Below, piece by piece: positions 29,950 through 39,789 of a stretch of DNA of 64,000 bases. A program made the translations under genes and the position numbers. A model generated the notes under the pieces. That model ran no database searches. It saw nothing but the letters and a program-made list of their open reading frames with translations, and was not told where the DNA came from. Source of the stretch: Cohnella sp. AR92 (GTDB taxonomy: Bacteria; Bacillota; Bacilli; Paenibacillales; Paenibacillaceae). The DNA lies in the NCBI RefSeq assembly GCF_003990975.1, contig NZ_RZJR01000008.1, forward strand, positions 230,929 through 294,928, given 5' to 3'. The first letter of the stretch is position 1; each line of letters starts with the position of its first letter.

Positions 29950-30451
29950 TCGGTTGTCCCCCTATTTCTATCGCTCTCGCTATGGATCTCAATATCCCGC
30001 CGTACCCCGTGCATCGGCACAAATTGCCGGACATCGCTTCTTCGATCTGCTCCATCGTCGGGTTCGGGTTCTCGTCGAGCATCGCTTTGACCGAGATGAT
30101 CATGCCGGGCGTGCAATAGCCGCATTGATAGCCGCCTTCCTCCAGGAAGCATTGCTGCACGGGATGGAGCTTCTCTTCGTTCGCCAAGCCCTCTATCGTC
30201 GTAATCTTCTTGCCGGAGCATTGATAGGCCATCGTCAGGCACGAATTGACCGGCTTGCCGTCGACGAGCACCATGCACGCGCCGCAGCGGCCAATCTCGC
30301 AGGAGCGCTTCGTGCCCGTAAGCTTAAGCTCTTCTCGCAGAACGGAGAGAAGCCTGGTTGACGGGGAGATGCCGATGGACACCGGGCTCCCGTTAACCTC
30401 GCACTCGAGACGGGCGCTTGCTCCTCGTTCCGCCAATGTTTTATCGATCAT
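29939..30451 (-). CDS. pucE: Xanthine dehydrogenase iron-sulfur subunit (PucE)
   Basis: 170 residues with both [2Fe-2S] clusters: CEIGRCGACMVLVDGKPVNS with its following C for the plant-type cluster, and CGYCTPGMI plus LCRCTGYGGI for the helical cluster. It relays electrons between the Mo and FAD subunits. ATG overlaps the upstream Mo subunit stop by 4 nt. Confidence 0.95.
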   Translation of the reverse strand: MIDKTLAERGASARLECEVNGSPVSIGISPSTRLLSVLREELKLTGTKRSCEIGRCGACMVLVDGKPVNSCLTMAYQCSGKKITTIEGLANEEKLHPVQQCFLEEGGYQCGYCTPGMIISVKAMLDENPNPTMEQIEEAMSGNLCRCTGYGGILRSIARAIEIGGQPNDR

Positions 30452-32724
30452 CTCGTTAACACCGCCTCATGGAGATATTGGGGAGCCTTCTGAAGCAAGG
30501 CCGGATCGACGGGAAGCTCGCTTACCCGGATTCCAACCGCGTTCCAGATCGCCTGCGCGATGGCGGGCGCCAGCGTGACCGAGCCGATCTCGCCGATGCC
30601 GCGAGGACCGAACGGATCGTTCTCCGGAATGTCCTCGATCGCTTCGACCGTCATCCGCTTGCTCTGGTCGACGATCGTCGGGATCAGGTATTGGTCCAGG
30701 TTCTTGAATGCGTAATGGCCATCCTTCATCGCCGCATCCTCTGTTAGGGTAAAGCCTAACGCCATCCCGCTGGCCCCTTCGATTTGCCCGAGGAACCCTT
30801 GCGGATTGGCGACCGGGCCTCCGGCGACCGCATGATACTGATCCATCAGCCGAACGCGGCCGGTAAGCTCGTTCACTTCGACCCGGACCGTCGTACCGGC
30901 CTGGACGAAGAGGAAGCGGTTGGCGAAATCTCCGGTAGGCGACTCCGGAAAATGGGTAGTCGCTTCGCTGGCGATCGCCCCCGCTCGCTTATGCAGTTCG
31001 GCATAAGAGAGCAGCAGCTTCCCATCCTCCGTGCGTATGCCCCCTTTTCCCAGCCGAAGGCTCTCCGCCGGCCGATCCGTCAACCCGCTTGCGGCCGCTA
31101 CGGCTTTGCCGGCGAATTCCGGCATAAGCTCGCTAAGCGTCAGCCACATCATCGTCGTCGTTCGAGCTGCCGTACTGGAGCCGCTCTCGGGCACCCGATC
31201 GGTGTCTCCGATCACCATTCGGAAGTCCCCTTCGTCGAGGCCGAACCGCTCGATCAGCATCAGCTCCAATGTCGCGAGCAGACCCTGCCCGAATTCCTCG
31301 TAGCTGAACGCCACCTCGATCCTGCCGTCTTCGGCCAGCGAGATTCGGCCGCCTCCCGGATCCGGGATGCCCTTGCCGAGTCCGGTTCCCATCATCGCGA
31401 TGGCGGAGCCGTACCCGATCTTGATCCACGGCTTGCCGGGAACGGAACGCGAAGGGTTGTTCCGCTCCTCCTTCCATAGCGGGGAAGCCGTCACCGCCTC
31501 CCACACTTGTCTCGCCCCGTCCGTCGGAACGATCTCCTGCTCGTAGGCGCCCGGATCCTGCATCTTGCGGAGGTTGATTCTCCTCAGCTCCCACGGATCG
31601 ATCCCGGACGCCTCCGCGAGACGGTCAAGCTGTCCCTCGAGAGCGAAGATCGCCTGGTTCGCTCCGAACCCCCGGAATTCCCCGGACACTCCGTTATTCG
31701 TATAAGCCGAGAGCCCTTCGATCTCGATATTCTCGTATATATAGCAGCCCAAGCAGTTCTCCAACGCGTTGGTGAGCACTTCGCCGCCAAGCGTCGCGTA
31801 GGCTCCGGTATCCGCAAGCACCGACACTTGATGGGCGATGATGCGGCCTCCCTCGTCGATCCCCGTCTTCATCCGGATCGTCATCGGATGCCGCTTGACG
31901 CTTGCCCTCACCGATTCGGCCCTGGAGTTGTGAATGCGCACCGGACGGCCCGTTCGCTTGGCGAGCAGCGCTCCGGACGGCTGAACGTTCAGCTCGTCCT
32001 TGCCGCCGAAGGAGCCTCCGATCGGGCTCGAGAGCACCCTCACGCTCTCCTCGGGAACGGCGAGGATATTCGCGATCTGCAGCCGATCCTTGAGACCGTG
32101 CTGCGTCGGCGAGTAGATCGTGAGCCGCCCGTCCGCCTCCGGGACGAAGAGGCCGCCTTCGGTCTCCATGTACGCGTGCATCTGCCTGGACGTCTTGTAG
32201 GTATGCTCGACGATATGCGCGCATCGTTCGAAGGCGGTCTCGACATCCCCTTTGGCGTAGCGGATATTCTTCAGCACATTGCCTTCCGGGTGAAGCCGCA
32301 TCGTTTCGGGCTGCAGCGCTTGTTCGGGGCTGGTGATCGCGGGATAGATCTCGTATTCGACTTCGATCAACTCCAGCGCCCTTTCCGCCGCTTCCTCGGT
32401 GTCCGCGGCGACGGCGGCGACCGCGTCCCCGATATATCGAACGACGTCCTCGCAGAGGACCGGCTGGTCCAGAACGACGATTCCGAACCGGTTCACGCCG
32501 GGCACGTCCTTGTGCGTCAGCACCGCCCATACGCCGGGAACCGCTTCGGCCGCCGCCGTATCGATCCGCTTGATCCGCGCGTAAGGGTGCGGGCTTCGCA
32601 GAATGCGCCCGACCAATTGGCCCTCTGCGGACAGGTCTGTCAAATACGCCAGCGCTCCGGTGACCTTGCCTTTGCCGTCCGGCCGCGTGCGCCAACGGCT
32701 GCCGGACGTTGCCCGGTTCAACAT
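30448..32724 (-). CDS. pucD: Xanthine dehydrogenase molybdenum subunit, copy 1 (PucD)
   Basis: 758 residues. Hydroxylates hypoxanthine/xanthine at the molybdopterin site. Features: N-terminal small domain (GALAYLTDLSAEGQLVGRIL), SSPIGGSFGGKDELNVQPSG, GEFRGFGANQAIFALEGQLD, GQIEGASGMALGFTLTEDAA and the catalytic Glu in RGIGEIGSVTLAPAIAQAIW. It is a close paralogue of the neighbouring 32898-35177 gene and sits next to pucE. Which copy acts on xanthine cannot be told from sequence alone. Confidence 0.92.
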   Translation of the reverse strand: MLNRATSGSRWRTRPDGKGKVTGALAYLTDLSAEGQLVGRILRSPHPYARIKRIDTAAAEAVPGVWAVLTHKDVPGVNRFGIVVLDQPVLCEDVVRYIGDAVAAVAADTEEAAERALELIEVEYEIYPAITSPEQALQPETMRLHPEGNVLKNIRYAKGDVETAFERCAHIVEHTYKTSRQMHAYMETEGGLFVPEADGRLTIYSPTQHGLKDRLQIANILAVPEESVRVLSSPIGGSFGGKDELNVQPSGALLAKRTGRPVRIHNSRAESVRASVKRHPMTIRMKTGIDEGGRIIAHQVSVLADTGAYATLGGEVLTNALENCLGCYIYENIEIEGLSAYTNNGVSGEFRGFGANQAIFALEGQLDRLAEASGIDPWELRRINLRKMQDPGAYEQEIVPTDGARQVWEAVTASPLWKEERNNPSRSVPGKPWIKIGYGSAIAMMGTGLGKGIPDPGGGRISLAEDGRIEVAFSYEEFGQGLLATLELMLIERFGLDEGDFRMVIGDTDRVPESGSSTAARTTTMMWLTLSELMPEFAGKAVAAASGLTDRPAESLRLGKGGIRTEDGKLLLSYAELHKRAGAIASEATTHFPESPTGDFANRFLFVQAGTTVRVEVNELTGRVRLMDQYHAVAGGPVANPQGFLGQIEGASGMALGFTLTEDAAMKDGHYAFKNLDQYLIPTIVDQSKRMTVEAIEDIPENDPFGPRGIGEIGSVTLAPAIAQAIWNAVGIRVSELPVDPALLQKAPQYLHEAVLTR

Positions 32725-32897
32725 CGCGATCCCCCCTCTGGTTGCTATGGCGATGAACGTGATAGTTTGAGCTTTGTCCTTGCTTCATCGGGGCCTTAAC
32801 CCGATTTTGTCGGGTTACGGCGAGCCGGTGTTCCTATCTCTCGAAAGGCAGCACCTAAGTCCAACTCATAGATTCCAATAAACCCTCAAACGGTTCG
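32725..32897 (-). other. Gap between the two molybdenum-subunit genes
   Basis: 173 bp, unusually long for this tightly packed operon. It carries an inverted repeat at 32797-32817 (TAACCCGA, TTTTG, TCGGGTTA) related to the one at 59910-59934. No gene or promoter seen. Confidence 0.6.
32797..32817. repeat. Dispersed palindromic repeat, copy A
   Basis: 8-bp arms TAACCCGA / TCGGGTTA around TTTTG. The same arms recur in the smc-ftsY gap, there extended to 11 bp. No T-run in either direction, so not a standard terminator. Confidence 0.7.
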
Positions 32898-35177
32898 TCA
32901 GAAAACAACCTTCTCCTGCAGAAGCTCCGGATTGACCGGCAGCTTCGTGACGCGCTTGCCGACCGCGTCGTAGATCGCCTGCGTGATCGCCGGCGCCAGC
33001 CCGACCGAGCCAAGCTCGCCGATGCCGCGGGGACCGTACTCGTCGCCTTCCGGCAGCTCTTCGATCGGCAGCACCTCGAAGGCTCCCTTGAGCTCCGCTA
33101 TCGTCGGGACGAGATACGTATCCAGGTTCTTCGTCAGGTAGAGCCCTTTCTCCATGACGGCGTCCTCGGTGATCGTGAACCCGAGTGCCATCCCGCTTCC
33201 GCCTTCGATCTGGCCGAGATACCCTTGCGGGTTCACGACCGGCCCCGCGGCGACGGCATGGAATTGATCCGCTACGCGAACTCGGCCCGTAAGCGTGTTG
33301 ACCTCGACCTTGACGGCGACGGAGGAGTAGGAGTACATGAAGTGCGCGCCTACTCGTTCGACCGGAGATGTCGGATAGAAGAAGCTCGTCTCCGAGACGA
33401 TCTCCTCTTGGGTCCGTTCGGCCAGCTCCGAGTACGAGAGCAGAAGCTCTCCGCTCGCGACGTCGCGGATGCCTCCGTCCAGCGGTTTGATCCGCTCCTC
33501 CGGCAGCCCGAGAATCGCGGCCGCCTCCGAGCGAAGCTTTCCTTTGAACGGCGCGCGCAGCCGGCGCAGCGATTGCCACAGCATGCTGGTCGATCGCGAG
33601 GCGGTGCTGGAGCCGCTGTTCGGAACGACATCGGAATCCCCGATAACGATCCGAAGATCCTCGGCGGCGAAGCCGTATTGCTCGAGGAGCATCTGCTCGA
33701 TCGATGCGATCAAGCCTTGCCCGAACTCCTCGTAGCCGAACACCGCCTCGATCTTGCCATCCTTCGCCAAGCGAAGCCTGCCTCCGGCCGGGTCCGGAAT
33801 GCCGACGCCCAGTCCGGCGCCGTGCATGACGAACGCGGCTCCGTAGCCGACCTTCAGCCAAGGCGGCGAAGAGTCTTCCTTCGCCTTCCCAACCGTTTGC
33901 GACTGTTCATGCGCCCGCTCCTGCCATAAGCGGCTCTCTACGAGCGCCTCCCACACCTGCCGAACTCCGTCCGTCCGCGAGATCGGTTGACCGAGCGGCC
34001 CCGGGTCTTCGGGCTTGCGAAGGTTGATCTCCCTCAGCTTCCAAGGATCCATGCCCAGCATCTCCGCCAGCCGATCGAGCTGGCCTTCCATCGCGAAGAC
34101 CGCCTGGTTGCCACCGAAGCCTCTGAACTCCCCGGACATGCCGTTGTTCGTGAACACGCACACGCTCCTCACGTCCGCCGCCCCGAACCGATAGGGGCCA
34201 AGCACGTGCTCGACCGCGAAGTTGAGAACCTCCGCGCTTAGCGTCGAGTATGGGCCTGCATCGGAGACGATGCGGACCTGATGCGCGAGAAGCTTGCCGT
34301 TCGCGTCGGTGCCCGTCTTCATCTCGATCTTCATCGGATGCCTCTTAAGGCCGGCCCGCACCGATTCCCAGCGGGATTGATGCAGCTTGACCGGCTTCCC
34401 GGTCGCCAGCGCGAGCAGCGCCCCGTAAGGCTGGACATTCAGCTCGTCCTTGCCGCCGAACGACCCGCCGATCGGACTCGAGAGGATGCGAATGTCCGTC
34501 TCCGGCCGGTCGAGAATGCGAGCCAGCTGCATGCGGTCCATAAAGCCGTGCTGGGTCGGCGAATAGACGGTCAGCCTGCCATTCTCCTCCGGGATGAACA
34601 GGCCTCCTTCGGTCTCCATGTACGTATGCATCTGCCTAGGCGTCAGGTACGTTTCCTCGACGATATGAACGCAAGCCGCGAAGCCCGCTTCCAGGTCGCC
34701 GTAGCGGTAATCGTTGCGATGCTGAATGTTCCCTTGTTCATGCAATTGCGGAGCGCTCTCGAGCAGCGCCTCTTCCGGATCGTCCAAGACGGGAAGCGCC
34801 TCGTACTGAACCTCGATATGCTTAAGCGCTTCGGAAGCGATCGCGGCGCTCTCCGCCGCCACCGCGGCGACGGCATCTCCGATAAATCGCACCCGGTCCT
34901 CGCAGAAGACGGGGTGATCGGGATGAGCGATGCCGAATCGATTCAGCCCGGGGACGTCCGCGTACGTCAGCACCGCATGAACCCCCGGCAAGGCTCTCGC
35001 TTTCTCCGTAGAGATCGATACGATCCGGGCATGCGGGCAAGAGCTTCTCAGCACCATGCCGTAGAGCATGCCCGGAGCCGACAGATCGGTCAAATAAGGC
35101 ATCTCTCCGGTGACCTTCCCCGGTCCGTCCGGGCGAATTCGCCAGCGCTCTCCGCTTGATTCCCGATTAAGCAGCAT
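32898..35177 (-). CDS. Xanthine dehydrogenase-family molybdenum subunit, copy 2
   Basis: 759 residues from the ATG at 35177 (AAGGG 8 nt before; a GTG at 35186 has no spacing). Same architecture as copy 1, with SSPIGGSFGGKDELNVQPYG, GEFRGFGGNQAVFAMEGQLD, GQIEGGSGMALGFTITEDAV and RGIGELGSVGLAPAITQAIY. The two copies are aligned throughout and both keep the catalytic Glu, which points to tandem duplication and two different substrates (for example xanthine and another purine) served by one FAD and one Fe-S subunit. Confidence 0.92.
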   Translation of the reverse strand: MLLNRESSGERWRIRPDGPGKVTGEMPYLTDLSAPGMLYGMVLRSSCPHARIVSISTEKARALPGVHAVLTYADVPGLNRFGIAHPDHPVFCEDRVRFIGDAVAAVAAESAAIASEALKHIEVQYEALPVLDDPEEALLESAPQLHEQGNIQHRNDYRYGDLEAGFAACVHIVEETYLTPRQMHTYMETEGGLFIPEENGRLTVYSPTQHGFMDRMQLARILDRPETDIRILSSPIGGSFGGKDELNVQPYGALLALATGKPVKLHQSRWESVRAGLKRHPMKIEMKTGTDANGKLLAHQVRIVSDAGPYSTLSAEVLNFAVEHVLGPYRFGAADVRSVCVFTNNGMSGEFRGFGGNQAVFAMEGQLDRLAEMLGMDPWKLREINLRKPEDPGPLGQPISRTDGVRQVWEALVESRLWQERAHEQSQTVGKAKEDSSPPWLKVGYGAAFVMHGAGLGVGIPDPAGGRLRLAKDGKIEAVFGYEEFGQGLIASIEQMLLEQYGFAAEDLRIVIGDSDVVPNSGSSTASRSTSMLWQSLRRLRAPFKGKLRSEAAAILGLPEERIKPLDGGIRDVASGELLLSYSELAERTQEEIVSETSFFYPTSPVERVGAHFMYSYSSVAVKVEVNTLTGRVRVADQFHAVAAGPVVNPQGYLGQIEGGSGMALGFTITEDAVMEKGLYLTKNLDTYLVPTIAELKGAFEVLPIEELPEGDEYGPRGIGELGSVGLAPAITQAIYDAVGKRVTKLPVNPELLQEKVVF

Positions 35178-35182
35178 TCGAA

Positions 35183-36082
35183 TCACCCTTTCGCGGCCGT
35201 GGATTGCGATGTCGTCCAGAGCGCCGCCGCAACGAGATTGGCGGCGGTCTGCTTGCGATAGAGATCCGTCGCGAAAGGATCGGCCTTCGGCGCATATTGG
35301 TCCAGAACGGCTTCATGCACTTCCTGCAGACGTTCCGCGCGAAGGGATTCTCCCAACAGAAGCTCCTCGGCCCGGGTCAACCGGCTAGGGGTCGTCTGGC
35401 CCCCTCCGGCGGCGATGCGAATCGCCGAGATGCTTCCGTCGGCTTCCAGCGTTCCCTGGATGGCAACCGTCACCAAAGAGGGCGTGAAAGCTTCTCTTCT
35501 TCCTACTTTATGGTAAGCGTAGAATCGCTTTGCGTTCGAAGTCGGATCGCCGTCTCCGCCGGGAATGCGGATGGCGGTCAATATTCGAGAAGCAGCGGAA
35601 GGAGCGGAAGCCCACTCCTCCGCGCTCTCGAGGATAAGCTGCGAGCCGTCTCGCCATTCGAGCTCGGCATTCAAGGCAATCAGCGCGGGAACGGAATCCC
35701 CGACGCGATACATTACGTTCCCGCCAAGGGTCGCCAGGTTGCGTACCGACCAGCCGGCTATGGCTTTGACGGCATCGGCAAGTAGCGGCGCTCGCTCTCC
35801 GACCAACCCGCTATTGCGACATTGCGTCAGGCTGGTCATCGAGCCGATCCGGAGTCCGTTCTCCGTCTCGGAGATTCCGCTTAAGTCCTCGATCGACCCC
35901 AGATCGATCAGATGCTTCGGAACGGCGGCCGTTCCGGCCTCCCATTGCGTACGAAGCAGGGTCGTCCCCGCCGCATAGGCGGAGTCCGCGCCCAGCGATT
36001 GCTTCAAGCCTACCGCTTCCTCCACGGTGCGGGGCTGCCAGACGGCAGGAGAGCGAAGGAGTTCCTCTTGATTCATCGCCAT
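35183..36082 (-). CDS. pucC: Xanthine dehydrogenase FAD subunit (PucC)
   Basis: 299 residues with the FAD-PCMH fold: SAYAAGTTLLRTQWEAG for the first FAD loop, RNLATLGGNVMYRVGDSVPA for the second, and a CO-dehydrogenase flavoprotein C-domain (IRIAAGGGQTTPSRLTRAEE). Passes electrons to NAD. AAGGAGG 8 nt before the ATG. Directly upstream of the copy 2 Mo subunit. Confidence 0.94.
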   Translation of the reverse strand: MAMNQEELLRSPAVWQPRTVEEAVGLKQSLGADSAYAAGTTLLRTQWEAGTAAVPKHLIDLGSIEDLSGISETENGLRIGSMTSLTQCRNSGLVGERAPLLADAVKAIAGWSVRNLATLGGNVMYRVGDSVPALIALNAELEWRDGSQLILESAEEWASAPSAASRILTAIRIPGGDGDPTSNAKRFYAYHKVGRREAFTPSLVTVAIQGTLEADGSISAIRIAAGGGQTTPSRLTRAEELLLGESLRAERLQEVHEAVLDQYAPKADPFATDLYRKQTAANLVAAALWTTSQSTAAKG

Positions 36083-36114
36083 CCCTCATCCCTCCTTTTC
36101 TTCCTATCCGTTAA

Positions 36115-37044
36115 CTAGAATCTTTGCTCGCGAATATACGGGACTCCCAGCGCTTCCGGCGAACCGGAAGGCTTGTTGCGATTGCGCCAGCCGAGATACA
36201 TCAAGACGAGAATGGTGACAACGTACGGGATCATCTTCAGGAAATACGAGGGAATCGCGCTTCCGATCAGCTGGATCTTGAAGCCGATCGTATCCATGGC
36301 CCCGAAGAAGTAGGCGCAGAACAGGGCGCGGAGCGGATTCCACCGGGCGAAAATAATCAGGGCGACGGCGATCCATCCGCGTCCGGCGGTCATGCCCTCG
36401 ATCCAGGTCGGCGAGTAGACGAGGAGAAGGTCCGCGCCGGCCAGGCCGATCAGCATCGAGCCGACGATGATGTAGCCATAGCGGAAAATCTGAACCGGGA
36501 TGCCCATGACGTCGGCCGTTGCCGGATTGTCCCCGATCGCTCTCAGATGCAATCCGAAAGAGGTGCGGTGGATAAACAGATGAGCGGCGATCACGAGCGC
36601 GAAGCTGAACCAGGTCAGAATGTCGAGATGCGCGAACATGTCTCCGATAACCGGAACATCGTTCAGGAAGTTCAAATCGATCTTCGGAACGGAGCCGGGA
36701 ATCGGCGTGCCCGTAATCGACTTGCCCAGGTAAGCGCTAAGCCCCGAACCGAACAGCGTCATCGCGAGGCCGCTGACGACCTGGTTCGTCCGCAGCGTGA
36801 CGGTCAGGAAGGAGTGCAGCAAGCCCAGCGCCGCGCTTACGACGAAGACGGCGGCAAGCGTCCATCCCAGGCTGCCCGTATGGATGTAAGTCAAGCAGGC
36901 GGTGACGGCCCCCATCAGCATGAGGCCTTCGGCGCCAAGCTGCATGATGCCGGATCTCTCGATCAGAATGCCGCCGAGCGTCGCGAATAGCAGCGGGGTG
37001 CCGGAAGAGATAGCGGCAACTAGCAATTGCGTTAGTAAGTCCAT
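36115..37044 (-). CDS. ABC transporter permease, nucleoside/purine type
   Basis: 309 residues, strongly hydrophobic with about eight membrane segments. Family marks: GILIERSGIMQLGAEGLMLM and HLRAIGDNPATADVMGIPVQ. This is the second permease of BMP-type importers such as the YufQ/NupC type. It works with the permease at 37060, the ATPase and the BMP lipoprotein; the operon suggests a purine, purine nucleoside or allantoin-like substrate. Confidence 0.9.
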   Translation of the reverse strand: MDLLTQLLVAAISSGTPLLFATLGGILIERSGIMQLGAEGLMLMGAVTACLTYIHTGSLGWTLAAVFVVSAALGLLHSFLTVTLRTNQVVSGLAMTLFGSGLSAYLGKSITGTPIPGSVPKIDLNFLNDVPVIGDMFAHLDILTWFSFALVIAAHLFIHRTSFGLHLRAIGDNPATADVMGIPVQIFRYGYIIVGSMLIGLAGADLLLVYSPTWIEGMTAGRGWIAVALIIFARWNPLRALFCAYFFGAMDTIGFKIQLIGSAIPSYFLKMIPYVVTILVLMYLGWRNRNKPSGSPEALGVPYIREQRF

Positions 37045-37059
37045 AATCCGACCCTCTCC

Positions 37060-38175
37060 TTAACCGTTGCGGCGCAACCGGAATTTGCTGACCATATTGC
37101 CGGCGATCAGGAAGAACAGAATCGCCCCTTGAATCATGCTGGAGATCGAAGACGGCAGGCCCATCGTCTGAACGCTGTAGCCGCCGACGATCAAGCCGCC
37201 GAACAGAACGGAGGAGATGACCAGCCCGAACGGGTTCAGCTTCGCGATCCATGCGACGATGATCGCGGTGTAGCCGTAACCCGGCGAGATTCCGTACATC
37301 AGCCGGTGCGTTACGCCGGATACTTCGCTCATGCCGGCGATGCCGGCGACCGCTCCGCTGATGATCATCACGATCAGAATGTGCTTCTTGATATTGATGC
37401 CCGCGTTCTTGGCGGCGTCCTGGTTCGCTCCGATCAAGCGAAGCTCGTAGCCCCAGCGGGTGTACTTCACCGTGAACCAGTACAGGAGAACGATGACGAG
37501 CGCGAACACGAGGCCCAAGTGCAGGCGGGTGTCCCCCAGCACCGGAAGCATCTGCGCGTCGGTGAACATCGGCGTGCCCGGGAAGTTGAAGCCCTTCGGA
37601 TCCTTCCAAGGGTCGAAGACGAGGTAATCCAGAAGCAGTAGCCCGATGTAGTTAAGCATGAGCGAAGTGATAAGCTCATTGACCTGGAAGTAGATCTTCG
37701 GGAGTGCCGTTAACGCTCCCCAGATTCCTCCCGCCACGATGGCGAACAGGAGCATCAGCGGAATCGTTGCGATCATCGGCAGATCCGGGAAGTAGATCGT
37801 CACCGCCGACGCTCCGATGGCGCCGGCGACGAATTGCCCTTCGGCGCCGATGTTCCATACCGAGATCCGGTAGGCGATCGCGACGCCGAGGCCGCAGAGC
37901 AGAAGCGGAATCGCTTTGACCAGCGTTTCGGTAATGCCGAATTCGGTCGCGAACGCGCCTCGGAACATTTTCTCGTAGACGAGCCATGGATTCTTGCCGT
38001 TCGCGGCGATGAAGATGGCGCAAGTCAGCAAGGCCAGCACGATCGAGACGATCGTCATCCACCAGGGGCTCTCCTTGCGCGCGGGATCGATCTCGAACCG
38101 GAAGGAAAATTTGCGGCGAACCGGGCTTGCCGCTTGATCTATCGGCATCGTGCCGGAAGCAGGCTGATGGCTCAT
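37060..38175 (-). CDS. ABC transporter permease, nucleoside/purine type
   Basis: 371 residues with about nine to ten membrane segments after a 35-residue polar N-terminus. Contains VWNIGAEGQFVAGAIGASAV, INELITSLMLNYIGLLLLDY-like helix and LIGANQDAAKNAGI, typical of BMP-system permeases (YufP type). Its ATG overlaps the ATPase stop by 4 nt. Confidence 0.9.
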   Translation of the reverse strand: MSHQPASGTMPIDQAASPVRRKFSFRFEIDPARKESPWWMTIVSIVLALLTCAIFIAANGKNPWLVYEKMFRGAFATEFGITETLVKAIPLLLCGLGVAIAYRISVWNIGAEGQFVAGAIGASAVTIYFPDLPMIATIPLMLLFAIVAGGIWGALTALPKIYFQVNELITSLMLNYIGLLLLDYLVFDPWKDPKGFNFPGTPMFTDAQMLPVLGDTRLHLGLVFALVIVLLYWFTVKYTRWGYELRLIGANQDAAKNAGINIKKHILIVMIISGAVAGIAGMSEVSGVTHRLMYGISPGYGYTAIIVAWIAKLNPFGLVISSVLFGGLIVGGYSVQTMGLPSSISSMIQGAILFFLIAGNMVSKFRLRRNG

Positions 38176-39710
38176 ACGGCTTCCTCCTCTTTCTCTCTAA
38201 TGCCAGCCATGTACATGCCAATCCGTTCGCGGTTGGCTTCTTCCTGCGTCATCTCCCCGACGATGCTTCCGTTATAGATGATAAGAATGCGGTCCGAGAG
38301 CTGCATGACCTCTTCAAGGTCCTCCGAGATGAGCAGCACGCTCTTGCCTTCGTCCCTCAGCCCGTGCAGCAGTTGATGCACGCCCGCCGTCGCGCCCACA
38401 TCCAATCCTTGAGTGGGGTGAACGGCGACCATCAGCTCCGGCTTGCGGTCGATCTCGCGGGCGAACAGCAGCTTCTGCTGGTTGCCGCCGGACAGTTGAC
38501 GAACCGGTGCGTCGATCCCCGGCGTCTTGACGTCGAATTGCTCGACCAGCTGCTGGGACCAATCGCGATTGCTCTTGATCTTGAGGAAGCCGAACTTGGA
38601 GCGTTCCTCCGACCGGTAGGACTTGAACAACAGATTATCGACAACACCGAGGCTGCCCGCGAGGCCGCTCTTCATCCGGTTCTCGGGAACGTGGGAGATT
38701 CCGGATTCGATCGCTCCGCGCACAGATGCGGTTTTGATTTCGACGCCATTGAAGGTGATTTTGCCTTTCTTCCAGGAACAGAGACCGTTCAGCACTTCCG
38801 CCAGTTCGCTCTGTCCGTTGCCGGCCACGCCGGCAACGCCCACGATCTCGCCTTTGTATACGTTCAGGTTGAGATTGTTAAGGGCTTTGCGTCCATGCTC
38901 GGCATAGACATCCAGGTTCTCGACCTTCAGAAGCACGTCGCCTCTGGCTCGGGTTCTGCTCTGGATCTCGATCGGCGCGAAGTCGCTGCCGACCATCAGG
39001 CGGGCAAGATCTTTCTCGTTCGTATCGGACTTGTCGATCGTATGGATCATGCGGCCTTTGCGCATAACCGAGATCCGGTCGGCGGCGGCCATGACTTCCT
39101 TCATCTTGTGGGTCGTCAGGATAACGGTCTTGCCTTCGGACTTCATCTGCTCGAGCGTCAGGAACAGCTGATCGGCTTCGCCCGGGGTGAGCACGGAGGT
39201 CGGTTCGTCCAGGATGATGAATTCCGCTCCGCGATAGAGCGTCTTGACGATCTCGACGCGCTGCTGCTCTCCGACGGACAGCTGCCAGATCGGGCGGTCG
39301 ACCGGGAAGGTCAGTCCGAAGTGGTTCGCGATGGATTCGATCTCCTCTTGCTTGTTCTTCATCCATCTCGGACCGCGCCAGAAGGAGGACTTCTCGCCCA
39401 GCACGATATTCTCCGCGGCGGTTAAGGTTTGGACGAGGCGGAAGTTCTGGAACACCATGCCGACGCCAAGCTTCGTCGCATCCTTAGGAGAACGGATCTT
39501 GACCTTCTCCCCGTGGATGTAGATGTCGCCGCTTGTCGGCCGATACACTCCGGACAGCATGCACATGATCGTGCTCTTGCCGGCGCCGTTCTCCCCGAGG
39601 AGGGCATGCACTTCGCCCGGTTTGCAGTTGAAGTTCACATGGTCGTTGGCGATGACGCTGCCGAATTGCTTCACGATTTGCTTCATTTCTAGGGAAAACG
39701 TCTCTCTCAT
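38172..39710 (-). CDS. ABC transporter ATPase with two nucleotide-binding domains
   Basis: 512 residues from the ATG at 39710 with AGGAGG upstream. First domain: GENGAGKSTIMCMLSGVYRP and LSVGEQQRVEIVKTL. Second domain: Walker A degenerate (VAGVAGNGQSELAEVL) with LSGGNQQKLLFAREI, as usual for RbsA/YufO-type fusions. Energises the two permeases that follow. Confidence 0.95.
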   Translation of the reverse strand: MRETFSLEMKQIVKQFGSVIANDHVNFNCKPGEVHALLGENGAGKSTIMCMLSGVYRPTSGDIYIHGEKVKIRSPKDATKLGVGMVFQNFRLVQTLTAAENIVLGEKSSFWRGPRWMKNKQEEIESIANHFGLTFPVDRPIWQLSVGEQQRVEIVKTLYRGAEFIILDEPTSVLTPGEADQLFLTLEQMKSEGKTVILTTHKMKEVMAAADRISVMRKGRMIHTIDKSDTNEKDLARLMVGSDFAPIEIQSRTRARGDVLLKVENLDVYAEHGRKALNNLNLNVYKGEIVGVAGVAGNGQSELAEVLNGLCSWKKGKITFNGVEIKTASVRGAIESGISHVPENRMKSGLAGSLGVVDNLLFKSYRSEERSKFGFLKIKSNRDWSQQLVEQFDVKTPGIDAPVRQLSGGNQQKLLFAREIDRKPELMVAVHPTQGLDVGATAGVHQLLHGLRDEGKSVLLISEDLEEVMQLSDRILIIYNGSIVGEMTQEEANRERIGMYMAGIREKEEEAV

Positions 39711-39789
39711 CTTAGCTTCCTCCTTGTGCCTCAGAGGGCTTGTCATCCCCTCGCGAGCCCACGATAGATCGCCTTCCGGGGGGATAAAT

